Of a stretch of DNA of 64,000 bases, positions 48,170-58,303 are shown piece after piece. Location of the stretch: IMG/VR virus record IMGVR_UViG_3300030329_004520, positions 1 through 64,000 of that record; one strand, given 5' to 3'. This DNA is from a virus. Under the pieces are notes generated by a model. The model was not told where the DNA came from, did not search any database, and was given only the letters and a program-made list of their open reading frames with translations. The translations under genes were made by a program, and so were the position numbers. The stretch's first letter is position 1. Each line of letters begins with the position of its first letter.

Positions 48170-48911
48170 AGTTTATATATTTGATGTAGATGGAACATTA
48201 ACACCATCAAGACAACCGATGACAAAAAAGTTTAGAGATTTTTTTAAAAAATGGGCTTTAGAAAACACATTTTATTTAGTTACAGGTTCTGATTTACCTA
48301 AACTTCAAGAACAAATGGAAGGTCTAGAAATACACGCCGATGGAATCTTCACTTGTTGTGGAAATGAATTTTGGCAAGCGGACCCAGCAGTACATCCAAA
48401 ATATTGTGATTTAATTTATCAAAATAGATTTACTCCACCCGATTCTCTAATTGAATACTTAGAAGAAAAATTAAAAGAAAGTAAATATTATCATAGAGCG
48501 GGTAATCATATTGAAAATAGAAAGTCTTTATTAAATTTTAGTGTAGTTGGTAGAAATTGTACATTAGAACAAAGAAAAGATTATTTTGAATGGGATAAAG
48601 AAAGAAATGAAAGAAAAAGTATAGCTACTGGTATAAAGTTTGGTTGGTCAAAACTAGATGCTGTCATAGGTGGCCAAATATCTATAGACATATATCCAAA
48701 GGGTAGAGATAAATCACAGATATTGGATATCATAGAACAAGAAAGACTTGTAAAACCTGATGAATATATTTTTATAGGTGATGGTATCAATAATAAGGGC
48801 AATGATTGGCCATTAGCAAAATTAATGCTTACTAAAAAAGATTATTGTTCATCATATCAAACAGATGGTTGGAAAGAAACACAAAAAATATTGGAGAATT
48901 TAATTGATTAA
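48162..48911 (+). CDS. PMM2-like phosphomannomutase (HAD family)
   Basis: HAD protein with the order of eukaryotic-type phosphomannomutase PMM2: IFDVDGTLTPSRQPM (D8, D10), FYLVTGSDLPKLQEQM, LLNFSVVGRNCTLEQRKDYF, EWDKERNERKSI and GGQISIDIYPKGRDKSQIL, then FIGDGINNKGND. PMM interconverts mannose-6- and mannose-1-phosphate. Length (249 aa) equals PMM2 (246). Whether it acts on mannose or another sugar is unknown. GAGG is upstream, and the end overlaps the recombination nuclease gene. Confidence 0.82.
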   Translation: MNRVYIFDVDGTLTPSRQPMTKKFRDFFKKWALENTFYLVTGSDLPKLQEQMEGLEIHADGIFTCCGNEFWQADPAVHPKYCDLIYQNRFTPPDSLIEYLEEKLKESKYYHRAGNHIENRKSLLNFSVVGRNCTLEQRKDYFEWDKERNERKSIATGIKFGWSKLDAVIGGQISIDIYPKGRDKSQILDIIEQERLVKPDEYIFIGDGINNKGNDWPLAKLMLTKKDYCSSYQTDGWKETQKILENLID

Positions 48912-51900
48912 AACAATAGCACATTTAGCAGATATACATATTCGTAAACTACATAGGTTTGTAGAATACAGACAAGTATTTAAAAAACTATACAAACAAT
49001 TAAAAGATTTAAAACCAGACGCTATATACATTGGTGGAGATGTTGTTCACGGAAAACTTGATACATCACCCGAAGAAGTCAGAATGGTTGCAAACTTCTT
49101 TTTAGAATTATGTAAGATAGCTCCAACGATTGTTATACCAGGTAATCACGATTGTAATTTAAATAACAAATCAAGAGAAGATACTCTTTCACCTATCGTA
49201 GATTTAGTACAAAAGATTACACCTAATTTACATTATTGGAAAAAGTCAGGTGTTTATACAATTGATAATGTAGATTTTGGACATATGTCAATATTTGACC
49301 ACGATAAAGAAGGTAATCAATTAACAGATGGTTTACCTAATCCAGATGATTTAAAAAATAAACATAAAGTTGCGTTGTTTCACGGTGGAGTAGATAAACA
49401 TTTATATGATAATGGGTTCGCTGTTAGAGATGAGCATGTTAAACTTGACACATTTGCTGGATATGATATGGTGTTGTTGGGTGACATACATAAAAGACAA
49501 TTCTTAAATGAAGAAGAAACAATTGCATATCCTGGTTCATTAATTCAACAGAATTATTCAGAAGAACCAAGTCACGGATTCTTATTATGGAATGTAGAAA
49601 CAAAGAAAGCTGAATATCACGAAGTAGAGAATGATTATGGTTATAAAATATTAAAAGTAGAAGAGGGTGAAATAAAAAATTCTACAACAAATGATAATCC
49701 ATTTGAATTAACATTTATGCCACCAAAAGGTAGAGTAAAGATAAAATTTTGGGATACAACACTTGAACAAATTAAAGATATACAAATCGGTTTGAGAAAA
49801 CAATATCCTAAACTTAAAGAAATAATAACAGAAAGACAAGATAATATATCAATAGGAAGTGACAGAGAAAATAAATTAGATATTGGTGATGTGAGAGATG
49901 TTAATTATCAGAATGAATTATTAGAAGATTTCTTGAAAAGAAATGTTGATGGTATAGATGATAAAACAATACAAAGAGTTCAAAAGATAAATGAAATGAC
50001 AAATGATTCACCAGAGATATATGATGGTGATATTACAAGGAATGTGGATTGGAAAATAAAGTCGTTTGAGTTTGATAATATGTTTTGTTATGGTAAAGGT
50101 AATAAAATAGATTTTAGTAAATTAGATGGAACGGTAGGAGTTGTAGCTCCTAATCATTCAGGTAAATCATCTATAATGGATGCTATTGCTTATACAATAT
50201 ATGATGTATGTAGTAGAACAACACGAGCGTTGGATGTAATGAATAAGAAAAGACAAACATTCAGAGCTAAATTAAATCTTGAAATCAATGGTATAGATTA
50301 TTGGATTGAAAGAGATGCTCAATATAAGAAAAGACAACACAAAGATGGTACAAAAACTCATATGTGTCCAGTTAAAGTTAAATTTTATATGATTGATGAT
50401 GCTGGTGAAGAAGTAGATTTAAGTGGAGCGGCAAGATTTAATTCAGCATATGGAAGTGGTACAAACGAAGAAATCAAGAAAGTGTTAGGAACATTTGACG
50501 ACTTCATCCTTACCTCGTTATCGCTACAAACCAATGGTATGAACTTCCTCGATAAGAAACAAGCCGAGAGAAAAAAAATTCTTTCTACTTTTATGGATAT
50601 TGAGGTGTTTGAACAACTTGAAACCATTGCCAAATCTGATTCCAATGAAGAGAGAATTATGTTACGACAATTTCAAAAGAAAGATTCGTATAAAGAAATA
50701 GGTACGATAAATCAAAGAATTACTGAATTAGAAAAAGATGAAAAAGAATTAGCTAATAAAGATAAACAAATAGATGATAAATTAACTGATTTAGAAACAA
50801 AAAAAATTGAATTAGTTAAAAAATTATATAAGATAGATGAGACTTATGATATAGATGAATTACAAACATTAAAAAATTCTAGTTATAGTGAAAAACAAGA
50901 TATAGAAAAAAAACTTAAAGAAGATAAAGAATATAAAGAAACTTTACGACCAATGTATATGGATTACCACAAAAAACTCGCAGAAGTTGATGAAGAGAAA
51001 ATACAATCAGATTATGAAGATTATAAAGAAATTAAAAAAGCTTTAAGAGAAATCAAAAGTCAAATGAAATTAATTGAAACTAAATCTAAATCATTGAATA
51101 GACATGCTGATGATTTAAAGAAATTTGAGTATGATGAAAATTGTGAATATTGTATTAAGAATGGTAAAGAACAAATACACGAACAAGAAGAAATACAATC
51201 TCAATTAATGGATTTAGATGAAGAATATAAAGAGTGGGAAACACACTTTAAATTAAAATCTTACGCTCTTGAAAAATTAGGTGACGCTGAGAAAAGAAAT
51301 AGAGATTACAAAATATTTTCAGATGAATTAAATCAAATATCTCACGACGCTGTTAAAATAGGTGGTAAGATAGATAAGAATGAAGCTAGATTAAAACATT
51401 TAGAAAGTAATTTAAATAACATAGATAGTAAGATTAGTAGATATTATGAATTAGAACAAAAGATTGAAACAAATAATGATTTAAATGAACAAATATCCAC
51501 ACTTACAGATAAGATATCTCAACTACAGATAGAATCAATATCAGTTGATAAAGAATATAAAAAAGTATTATCGACTTTATCAGTAGCTAAAAATCAAAAA
51601 CAACAAATAGAAGATGATATTCAAAAACTTGTTGATATAGAACAGAAAATATTAGATTATGATTTATATCTTTTAGCACTATCTAAAGATGGTGTTCCGT
51701 ATGAGTTAATCTCAAAAGCAATTCCAGCTATTGAAAGAGAAATCAATTATGTATTAGAAAATATGAATGCTGGTTTCCATATTGAATTAGAGATGAAAGA
51801 TAAAATGATTGACGCCTTTATATGTTATGGTGATGATAAATGGAATCTTGAATTATCAAGTGGTATGGAAAGGTTTGTTTCATCATTAGCAATTAGAATA

Positions 51901-52131
51901 GGATTAATCAATGTATCAACATTACCTCGTCCTAACTTCATTATAGTAGATGAGGGATTCGGTGCTTTAGATTCGGATAATATTGCTAATATGCAAGGAG
52001 CGTTTCAATACTTGAGAACTCAATTTGATTTCACTATGATTATAACTCACTTAGATACAATCAAAGATTATATGGATACATTGATTCCTATTGATGTAGA
52101 GAATGGAATTAGTAAAGTTACTTATGTATAA
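48904..52131 (+). CDS. gene 47/46 fusion: fused Mre11-Rad50 (SbcD-SbcC, gp47-gp46) recombination nuclease
   Basis: One 1075-residue chain holds both subunits that T4 makes separately. Residues 1-350 are the Mre11/SbcD phosphoesterase: HLADIHIRKLHR, YIGGDVVHG, IVIPGNHDC, ALFHGG and LLGDIHKRQ. From about 385 the Rad50/SbcC ATPase begins: Walker A VAPNHSGKSSIMDAI, two long coiled-coil arms around the zinc-hook CEYC, signature LELSSGMERF and Walker B FIIVDEGFGALD, then ITHLD. It resects DNA ends. The start is TTG with GGAG upstream; no frameshift is needed. Confidence 0.92.
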   Translation: MIKTIAHLADIHIRKLHRFVEYRQVFKKLYKQLKDLKPDAIYIGGDVVHGKLDTSPEEVRMVANFFLELCKIAPTIVIPGNHDCNLNNKSREDTLSPIVDLVQKITPNLHYWKKSGVYTIDNVDFGHMSIFDHDKEGNQLTDGLPNPDDLKNKHKVALFHGGVDKHLYDNGFAVRDEHVKLDTFAGYDMVLLGDIHKRQFLNEEETIAYPGSLIQQNYSEEPSHGFLLWNVETKKAEYHEVENDYGYKILKVEEGEIKNSTTNDNPFELTFMPPKGRVKIKFWDTTLEQIKDIQIGLRKQYPKLKEIITERQDNISIGSDRENKLDIGDVRDVNYQNELLEDFLKRNVDGIDDKTIQRVQKINEMTNDSPEIYDGDITRNVDWKIKSFEFDNMFCYGKGNKIDFSKLDGTVGVVAPNHSGKSSIMDAIAYTIYDVCSRTTRALDVMNKKRQTFRAKLNLEINGIDYWIERDAQYKKRQHKDGTKTHMCPVKVKFYMIDDAGEEVDLSGAARFNSAYGSGTNEEIKKVLGTFDDFILTSLSLQTNGMNFLDKKQAERKKILSTFMDIEVFEQLETIAKSDSNEERIMLRQFQKKDSYKEIGTINQRITELEKDEKELANKDKQIDDKLTDLETKKIELVKKLYKIDETYDIDELQTLKNSSYSEKQDIEKKLKEDKEYKETLRPMYMDYHKKLAEVDEEKIQSDYEDYKEIKKALREIKSQMKLIETKSKSLNRHADDLKKFEYDENCEYCIKNGKEQIHEQEEIQSQLMDLDEEYKEWETHFKLKSYALEKLGDAEKRNRDYKIFSDELNQISHDAVKIGGKIDKNEARLKHLESNLNNIDSKISRYYELEQKIETNNDLNEQISTLTDKISQLQIESISVDKEYKKVLSTLSVAKNQKQQIEDDIQKLVDIEQKILDYDLYLLALSKDGVPYELISKAIPAIEREINYVLENMNAGFHIELEMKDKMIDAFICYGDDKWNLELSSGMERFVSSLAIRIGLINVSTLPRPNFIIVDEGFGALDSDNIANMQGAFQYLRTQFDFTMIITHLDTIKDYMDTLIPIDVENGISKVTYV

Positions 52132-52285
52132 CAGATAATTTCTTACCAACCTTCTTACCATTTGAAAGATGTTCAAATAATATTCTTGAAAGATTAGCTG
52201 ATACGGTTAATCCTCTCATTTTACTATCTTCTTCTAATAGTTCATCTATTTCATTACTTATTGATATTGACCTGATTTTCTTCAT
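52118..52285 (-). CDS. ribbon-helix-helix regulator (55 aa)
   Basis: On the minus strand, between two plus-strand genes, a 55-residue frame reads MKKIRSISISNEIDELLEED, then SKMRGLTVSANLSRILFEHL and a KKVGKK tail. A short strand followed by two helices with S/T-V-S-A-x-L matches the CopG/Arc ribbon-helix-helix fold of DNA-binding repressors. Its 3' end overlaps the recombination nuclease gene by 14 bases, convergently. An ATATTTATT box lies 3 bases before its ATG. Confidence 0.65.
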   Translation of the reverse strand: MKKIRSISISNEIDELLEEDSKMRGLTVSANLSRILFEHLSNGKKVGKKLSVIHK

Positions 52286-52288
52286 ATT

Positions 52289-52297
52289 AATAAATAT
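52289..52297 (-). promoter_or_regulatory. ATATTTATA-like box on the minus strand
   Basis: Read on the minus strand this is ATATTTATT, then AAT and the ATG of the ribbon-helix-helix gene. Same orientation relative to the gene as the other boxes, but very close to the start. Confidence 0.3.
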
Positions 52298-52338
52298 TAA
52301 TAATTTTTATTAATCTTTAAAAGATTCTCATAAAATTA

Positions 52339-52347
52339 ATATTTATA
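52339..52347 (+). promoter_or_regulatory. ATATTTATA box
   Basis: ATATTTATA followed by GATG, 25 bases before the TTG start at 52372. It faces the first tail-fibre gene. Confidence 0.4.
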
Positions 52348-52371
52348 GATGTAGAATCATGGAGAATTTAT

Positions 52372-55300
52372 TTGGCAATTAAAAGATATCCACCTTCGTT
52401 TGATAAGAATAAGAAGTATCCACCACAATATGATTTAGAAAATATAGATGTGTTTCTAGAATCACCTGTAGGTGATTACTTTAATATTAGTGGTCTGCCT
52501 AGTGAGATTGGATTTGGTAAACACGCATTTAGTCTTTATGTTACAGAACCACTAAATGGTTTACCATTAAAAGACTATGGAAATATTTTAATAGAAGCAA
52601 AAGATGCAGCAGGTACCTTAATATGGTCTGGTGTAACACAACATTCTGATATTAGTGGAGCAGCTGTTTGTTATATTTGGGTAAAACAAGACCCTCTTAG
52701 AACTGAAAAAAATATAATTGATGGAACTGGAACATTAACTATTGTAGGGCAATTATCTAATGTACCAAATCAATATAGAGATGTATATAATTTAAGAACT
52801 ACTATACCATTAAATATACGAAAAAGTTTTTCAAATCTCTCTCCTTTATTTTTTCAAAGTTCATCTTTAATTCAAAGTACTTTAGCAATTTCAGAACAAC
52901 TTGAAGCTGATATTGATAATGCTAACTTTAATAGGTCATATGCTGACATAACAATTAAAAATTTAGAAACTTATGGTGGTCAAGTAGATTCAATTCAAAT
53001 AAGTTACTTAGAAAGTGGTTCTTTATCGACTTTAACAGATAATGACTATACATTTTTAACGCAACATACAATACAAACAACAAGTGCTTCTTTTGAAGAT
53101 GAAATTGACTTTAAGATATCAGAAGGATTAAATCCTACTAGTCAATCATTTAGAGTATTAATGCCACCTATGGCAAATCAATCTGGTAGTGATTTTGGAT
53201 TAGATAATAATAAATTTAAATTTAAGTTTGAATTTTTAAATAAAAATAATGAAAAAGCTAAAGCAGTTACTACTAATACTGATTTAATTATTACTTCTTC
53301 TTGGATTGAGTTCGCCGGACCTGCTACGGTTATTACTGGTGAAGATAATTTAATAGCGGGTCAGATGTTTATTGGTAATTCAGTAGGTGATGGTATTGAA
53401 GTTAGTGGTCAATCTTCAGCATTTTTAAGAAGTATAGGTTATTTAGGATTTAATAGTGCATCGGCTGGTAGTGGTTCTGGATTTATGTTATATTCTGGTT
53501 CTGTTCTCGGAGCTAATACAGATGAATATTCAAATGGTGGTATAGGATTTGAATTTGTTCAAGATTCTAGTTCTTATATGAAATTTGGCAGTGCTAATAA
53601 TTTATTCGATATTAGAGCTAAAACATTTTTCGTAGGTAGTGAAACAACACAATTTATTAGTGGTTCTAGTGGTAAAGTAGAAATAAGTTCATCTAAATTT
53701 CATTTGAAACCTGATGGTAGTGTTACTATGTCAGGACAATTAGCTGTAGAAGCTGGTGGTACAATTGGTGGTTTTACAATATCAGATGATGCCCTTTCAA
53801 CAGATACTTTTATACTTAGTAGTAGTCAAGTTCTTAATGACCCTGTTTCATTTATTTCTTCTAGTGCGTTTAAAGTAAGCGCCGCCGGTAAATTAACAGC
53901 ATCAGAAGCATATATAGCAGGAGCTGTTATAACAGGCTCAACTGGTGATTTCAAATCTATAGTAGCTAGAGGAGTTAGTATAGGTGGTAGTGGTGATACT
54001 ACTGAAGGACAGATTTCAACTACACAAGTTACTGCTAGTGTTATTTCTGCGTCAAGTACATTACTTACAGGTGAATTGACAGCTTCTTCGTTAGATGTGA
54101 CAGGTACATCTACTTTTGATGGAGCAGTAACATTTAATGGTGATGTAGGTGCAGTCAGTTCTAGTAAGATAATAAGTGCTTCTCGTATTCACGGTGAATT
54201 AGGAGCAACTTTTAATGGAAATGTAATTGTAAATGGAGATGTAAAGGCAGAGAATTATATAACAGAAGAAATAACTATTATTACTTCTGAAGGTTCAACA
54301 CGATTCGGTGATACACAAGATGATAGACACGAATTTACTGGGTCTTTAGAAATTCATCACACAGGTTCAATTGGTTTTCATTTAACTGGTTCTGACGCAC
54401 GAGTAGATGGAAACATAAGTGCGAGTGGATATGTCGCTGCAAGTTCATTAAAAGGAATAAGTCCATCTGGTGGAGATTTAATAGATATTGTCAAAGCCTC
54501 AAATTCTCAAATAATTGTCGGTGATAGTGGACTGAATAACCCATTAATTCTTAATGGAAACTTATGTTCTATACAAATAGGACCTGATATTAATGAATCT
54601 TATGCCGGTGGGACTCCGGGTGATAATAAAATTACTTTTAGTACACAGAATAGTTATTTTTATGGTAAAGCTATGTTTGGAGGAATCAATACAGATTCTA
54701 GAGTACTTAGTGATACATTAACCGTAGCAGGTTCATATAGTGGAAGTGGTGATTTAAAAATATCGAATGGAACAAATACTTTACATTATGATGTATCACG
54801 ACACGCAATTTCATCAAGTGGAGCTACTCTTGATTTTATGGGAACAGATTTCTCATTCAATACAAATGATTTATTTATTGACCAATCTACAAGTAGAATT
54901 GGTATCGGAACGACAAGTCCAACAACAACATTAGAAGTAGTTGGTGACATCAGTGCGAGTGGTGTTGTATATGCTAGTAGATTCGAAGCTAGTGGTTCTG
55001 GAACAGCCATTGACATTGTTGATAATTTAGATATAACAGGAGCTCTAACGGCGAGTGCAGGTATTAGTGCTAGTGGACATATTGTTACAACTAGAGGGAT
55101 TAAATCAAAAGAAATAGATGCCAACGGTGACTTAACTCTACATAAACTTAACGCTGGCACTAGAAATATAGTATTTAAAACTGATGGTGATTCATCTGGT
55201 GATATGGATGCAGCTATAACATTAGGTTCTTCTGAAGATTTAACAATACGAACTCAAAATGATGGTGGTGATATAGAAATAAAAACTACTAATTTTGATG

Positions 55301-58251
55301 ATGCAATTTATATAGATGATTCGACACAAAGAGTTGGTATTGGAACAAATGTTCCCGGTGATAAATTTACCGTAGCCGGAAACATAAGTTCAAGTGGTGT
55401 TGGAATATTCAGTAGTTTAGATATATCTGGTAATATAGATGTCGATGGAACAACTAATTTAGATGTAGTTGACATAGACGGAAATGTAGATGTAGCTGGA
55501 ACACTTACTTTAAATAATACGACAACAACAACAGATTATATTTCATCACCATTTTATCAAAGTGGTTTCGCGGGAACAGGTTGGAGAATAGAATCAGGCT
55601 CTGAAGCAACTTCTTTGACCGTTGATGATTTAACCGTTCGTGGTAATATGAGTGTCTATGAATTACTAATACATCAAATAAGAGCTACTAATGGTAATTT
55701 ATTTATTTCAAATACAGGTAAAATAATATCGGCCAGTATAACAAATACCAGTGAACAAGAATTTAAATTATTTTTTGATACAGGTTCAGGGTATGGTCAT
55801 TCATTTAGACCAGGAGATTTAATACGAGCACAAAGATGGCAACCAGATGCTAATGGTTCAGGCTCTCAAGTTTATAAATCAGATTTAGCTATTATATCTG
55901 TTACTGATACTACTTCATCTATAGCTAGACTTACTGGTTCAATGGATGCAGGTTCAACAGATATACCACAAGCAGGTTATGAATATGTAAGAATAGGAAA
56001 CTATACTACTTCAAGTAGACAAGGTTCAATTTATATGACAGCTGATGATGGTAATGCACCATTCATTGATGTAGTTGATGATGTTACTAAACATTCAGAA
56101 TTTGGTTCAAAAGTTAAAACAAGAATTGGTAGATTATCAGGTATTACTTCTACTACTTTCCCAAGTATAGGTACAGGACTTGATGAATATGGTTTTTATG
56201 CATCTGGTTCAGCTTTCTTAGAAGGTGGTATCAATGCCACAAAGGGAAGTATTGGTAATTGGTATATAGGAACAAGTGTAATATCAAGTTCTAATATAAC
56301 ACTTGATTCTACTAATCAAAAAATAACTATACAAAATACAACTTTTGGAAATGCCGGTGTTCAATTAGAATATGCAGGTAGTAAAGGTAAATTTTCTGCC
56401 GGTGATGGTTCAAATAAATTTATAAAATTTGATGGTACAAGAGCTACAATTAAATCAGATAATTTTGAACTTGATAGTAGTGGTAATATTACAGCCTCAG
56501 ATGCATTACTAAGTGGTAAATTAACTTCAACAGAAGGTGCCATAGGTGGTTTTACAATAAATGATACAAGTTTATCAAGTACTAATTTTACTTTATCAGC
56601 GTCATCTGTCGCGGAAGAATTATTTATTTCACATTCTTCATTTAAAGTTAAAAATACAGGACAGATAACTGCTTCAGCTTTATTCTTGACTGGTTCTGGT
56701 GGTTCAAATTATTTACAATATAAAAATGGTACATTGACCGTTCGTGGTGATGTAGCAGCTACAACAATCTCAACACCAAGTGCTTCAATTAATGCAGATG
56801 GTTATTTATCAGCTACATCTGGTTCAATCGCTGATTGGATAATTGATGGTACTAATGGTACATTAACAGGTGGTAACATTGTATTAGATTCTAATTCTGA
56901 TAATGGAATAATTGCAGTCGGTAGTGGTGTATCTAAAACAGCAGGAGATGGTGTCTATATAGACGGAAATGGAAACTTTAGAGTTGGTGACTTTGATGGT
57001 GATAGAATACATTTTGATGGAAGTAGTCTTAATATAACATCTTCTAAAGTAGACATAAGTGGTAGTAAAGTAATATTAGGTGCACCGAGATTTTTACTCG
57101 GTGATAATACAAATTATATTAGTGGGTCAAATGGAAATTTAAAAATAGTAACAGGTGATGCTACATTAAGTGGTTCATCTGTTGATATATTAACAAACAA
57201 TTTTTATTTTGGTGGTGAAACAAATTATATTAGTGGGTCTTCTGATGGTATAAAATTAGTAGCTACTAATACTACTTTAAGTGGTTCTAGTGTTGATATT
57301 AAAACACCAAAGTTTTTATTCGGAACACCAAGTGGAGAATTTGCTCAATTTATAAGTGGTGCTAATGGTAATATAGAAATTTCTTCATCTAAATTCCATC
57401 TTCAAAATGATGGTGATTTAGTTATGAAAAATATGACGGCATCAAATGCTAATATACAAGGTATACTTAGTTCAAGTCAAGGTGATATAGGTGGGTTTAA
57501 AATTGGTTTAACTTCAATCGAATCAAATCAAGGAACTTTAAAACTAAAATCAAATGGTCAAATAACAGCCTCTGCAGTATCAATGTCAGGAACAATTGTA
57601 ACAGATGATATAGATGCTACAGGTGGAACGATAGGTGGATTTACACTTAATACCACATCGATAAGTGCAAGCAATTTATTTATGAAATCATCAGGACAAA
57701 TAACAGGTTCAGATGTATTATTTGATGGTGGTGAAATTGGTGGATTTTCAATAAGTAGTAATGAATTAAGTGCGAGTGGATTAATATTAAGAACAGCTCA
57801 AAGATTTACAGATGGTCAGATAACTAGTTCTAATGTACTATTTGACGGTGGTAAAATAGGTGGATTTAATATATCAGATTCTGTACTTAGTATAGATAAT
57901 ATTAAATTATCAAGTGTAGAAAAAGGTTTAGTAATTAGTAGTAGTCAAGGTACTGGTAAAGTAAAACTTTCTTCTGGAAGTTTATCTGATACGACAGGTA
58001 CTGCAACTAGTTTAATTAATAACGGGGGATTTGAAGAAGATACTGATGGTGATACAGGACAAGATGTTAAGGATTGGGGTGTAAATTCATCTACTATAGC
58101 TATAAATAGTACTAATCAATATTTCTTATGGAACTCCGGTTCAATAAAAGTGAATGTAACTGCTTCTAATCCAGCTGCTGGAAATAGATGTTTTCAAATA
58201 TCTGTACAAGCAGAACAAGGTAGTGGAGGCGGAGGTTTAGAGTCAGAGTAA
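52372..58251 (+). CDS. giant tail-fibre-like protein A
   Basis: 1959 residues, starting at TTG (GGAGAA 5 bases upstream). The N-terminus (about 1-160) looks like a virion-attachment part. Then come many Ser/Gly/Thr-rich strands with repeated GGFTIxxxxL, ISSSKFHLxxDGxxxM and DISASG units, and two VGIGTxxP...LxVxG repeats (near 54895 and 55333). Residues about 1057-1309 form a module duplicated in the next gene. The composition is that of trimeric fibre shafts with receptor-binding parts. No endosialidase-type chaperone domain was recognised. Confidence 0.75.
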   Translation: MAIKRYPPSFDKNKKYPPQYDLENIDVFLESPVGDYFNISGLPSEIGFGKHAFSLYVTEPLNGLPLKDYGNILIEAKDAAGTLIWSGVTQHSDISGAAVCYIWVKQDPLRTEKNIIDGTGTLTIVGQLSNVPNQYRDVYNLRTTIPLNIRKSFSNLSPLFFQSSSLIQSTLAISEQLEADIDNANFNRSYADITIKNLETYGGQVDSIQISYLESGSLSTLTDNDYTFLTQHTIQTTSASFEDEIDFKISEGLNPTSQSFRVLMPPMANQSGSDFGLDNNKFKFKFEFLNKNNEKAKAVTTNTDLIITSSWIEFAGPATVITGEDNLIAGQMFIGNSVGDGIEVSGQSSAFLRSIGYLGFNSASAGSGSGFMLYSGSVLGANTDEYSNGGIGFEFVQDSSSYMKFGSANNLFDIRAKTFFVGSETTQFISGSSGKVEISSSKFHLKPDGSVTMSGQLAVEAGGTIGGFTISDDALSTDTFILSSSQVLNDPVSFISSSAFKVSAAGKLTASEAYIAGAVITGSTGDFKSIVARGVSIGGSGDTTEGQISTTQVTASVISASSTLLTGELTASSLDVTGTSTFDGAVTFNGDVGAVSSSKIISASRIHGELGATFNGNVIVNGDVKAENYITEEITIITSEGSTRFGDTQDDRHEFTGSLEIHHTGSIGFHLTGSDARVDGNISASGYVAASSLKGISPSGGDLIDIVKASNSQIIVGDSGLNNPLILNGNLCSIQIGPDINESYAGGTPGDNKITFSTQNSYFYGKAMFGGINTDSRVLSDTLTVAGSYSGSGDLKISNGTNTLHYDVSRHAISSSGATLDFMGTDFSFNTNDLFIDQSTSRIGIGTTSPTTTLEVVGDISASGVVYASRFEASGSGTAIDIVDNLDITGALTASAGISASGHIVTTRGIKSKEIDANGDLTLHKLNAGTRNIVFKTDGDSSGDMDAAITLGSSEDLTIRTQNDGGDIEIKTTNFDDAIYIDDSTQRVGIGTNVPGDKFTVAGNISSSGVGIFSSLDISGNIDVDGTTNLDVVDIDGNVDVAGTLTLNNTTTTTDYISSPFYQSGFAGTGWRIESGSEATSLTVDDLTVRGNMSVYELLIHQIRATNGNLFISNTGKIISASITNTSEQEFKLFFDTGSGYGHSFRPGDLIRAQRWQPDANGSGSQVYKSDLAIISVTDTTSSIARLTGSMDAGSTDIPQAGYEYVRIGNYTTSSRQGSIYMTADDGNAPFIDVVDDVTKHSEFGSKVKTRIGRLSGITSTTFPSIGTGLDEYGFYASGSAFLEGGINATKGSIGNWYIGTSVISSSNITLDSTNQKITIQNTTFGNAGVQLEYAGSKGKFSAGDGSNKFIKFDGTRATIKSDNFELDSSGNITASDALLSGKLTSTEGAIGGFTINDTSLSSTNFTLSASSVAEELFISHSSFKVKNTGQITASALFLTGSGGSNYLQYKNGTLTVRGDVAATTISTPSASINADGYLSATSGSIADWIIDGTNGTLTGGNIVLDSNSDNGIIAVGSGVSKTAGDGVYIDGNGNFRVGDFDGDRIHFDGSSLNITSSKVDISGSKVILGAPRFLLGDNTNYISGSNGNLKIVTGDATLSGSSVDILTNNFYFGGETNYISGSSDGIKLVATNTTLSGSSVDIKTPKFLFGTPSGEFAQFISGANGNIEISSSKFHLQNDGDLVMKNMTASNANIQGILSSSQGDIGGFKIGLTSIESNQGTLKLKSNGQITASAVSMSGTIVTDDIDATGGTIGGFTLNTTSISASNLFMKSSGQITGSDVLFDGGEIGGFSISSNELSASGLILRTAQRFTDGQITSSNVLFDGGKIGGFNISDSVLSIDNIKLSSVEKGLVISSSQGTGKVKLSSGSLSDTTGTATSLINNGGFEEDTDGDTGQDVKDWGVNSSTIAINSTNQYFLWNSGSIKVNVTASNPAAGNRCFQISVQAEQGSGGGGLESE
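55540..56300 (+). repeat. fibre module copy 1
   Basis: Encodes SGFAGTGWRIESGSE, LTVDDLTVRGNMSVYELLIH, QIRATNGNLFISNTGK, GHSFRPGDLIRAQRW, DANGSGSQVYKSDL, ADDGNAPFIDVVDDV and DEYGFYASGSAFLEGGINAT, in the same order as copy 2 at 63073-63805. Confidence 0.8.
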
Positions 58252-58303
58252 AAATAATGAAAAATAACAAAAAATATATATATATATCTAATAGAGAGAT
58301 TTA

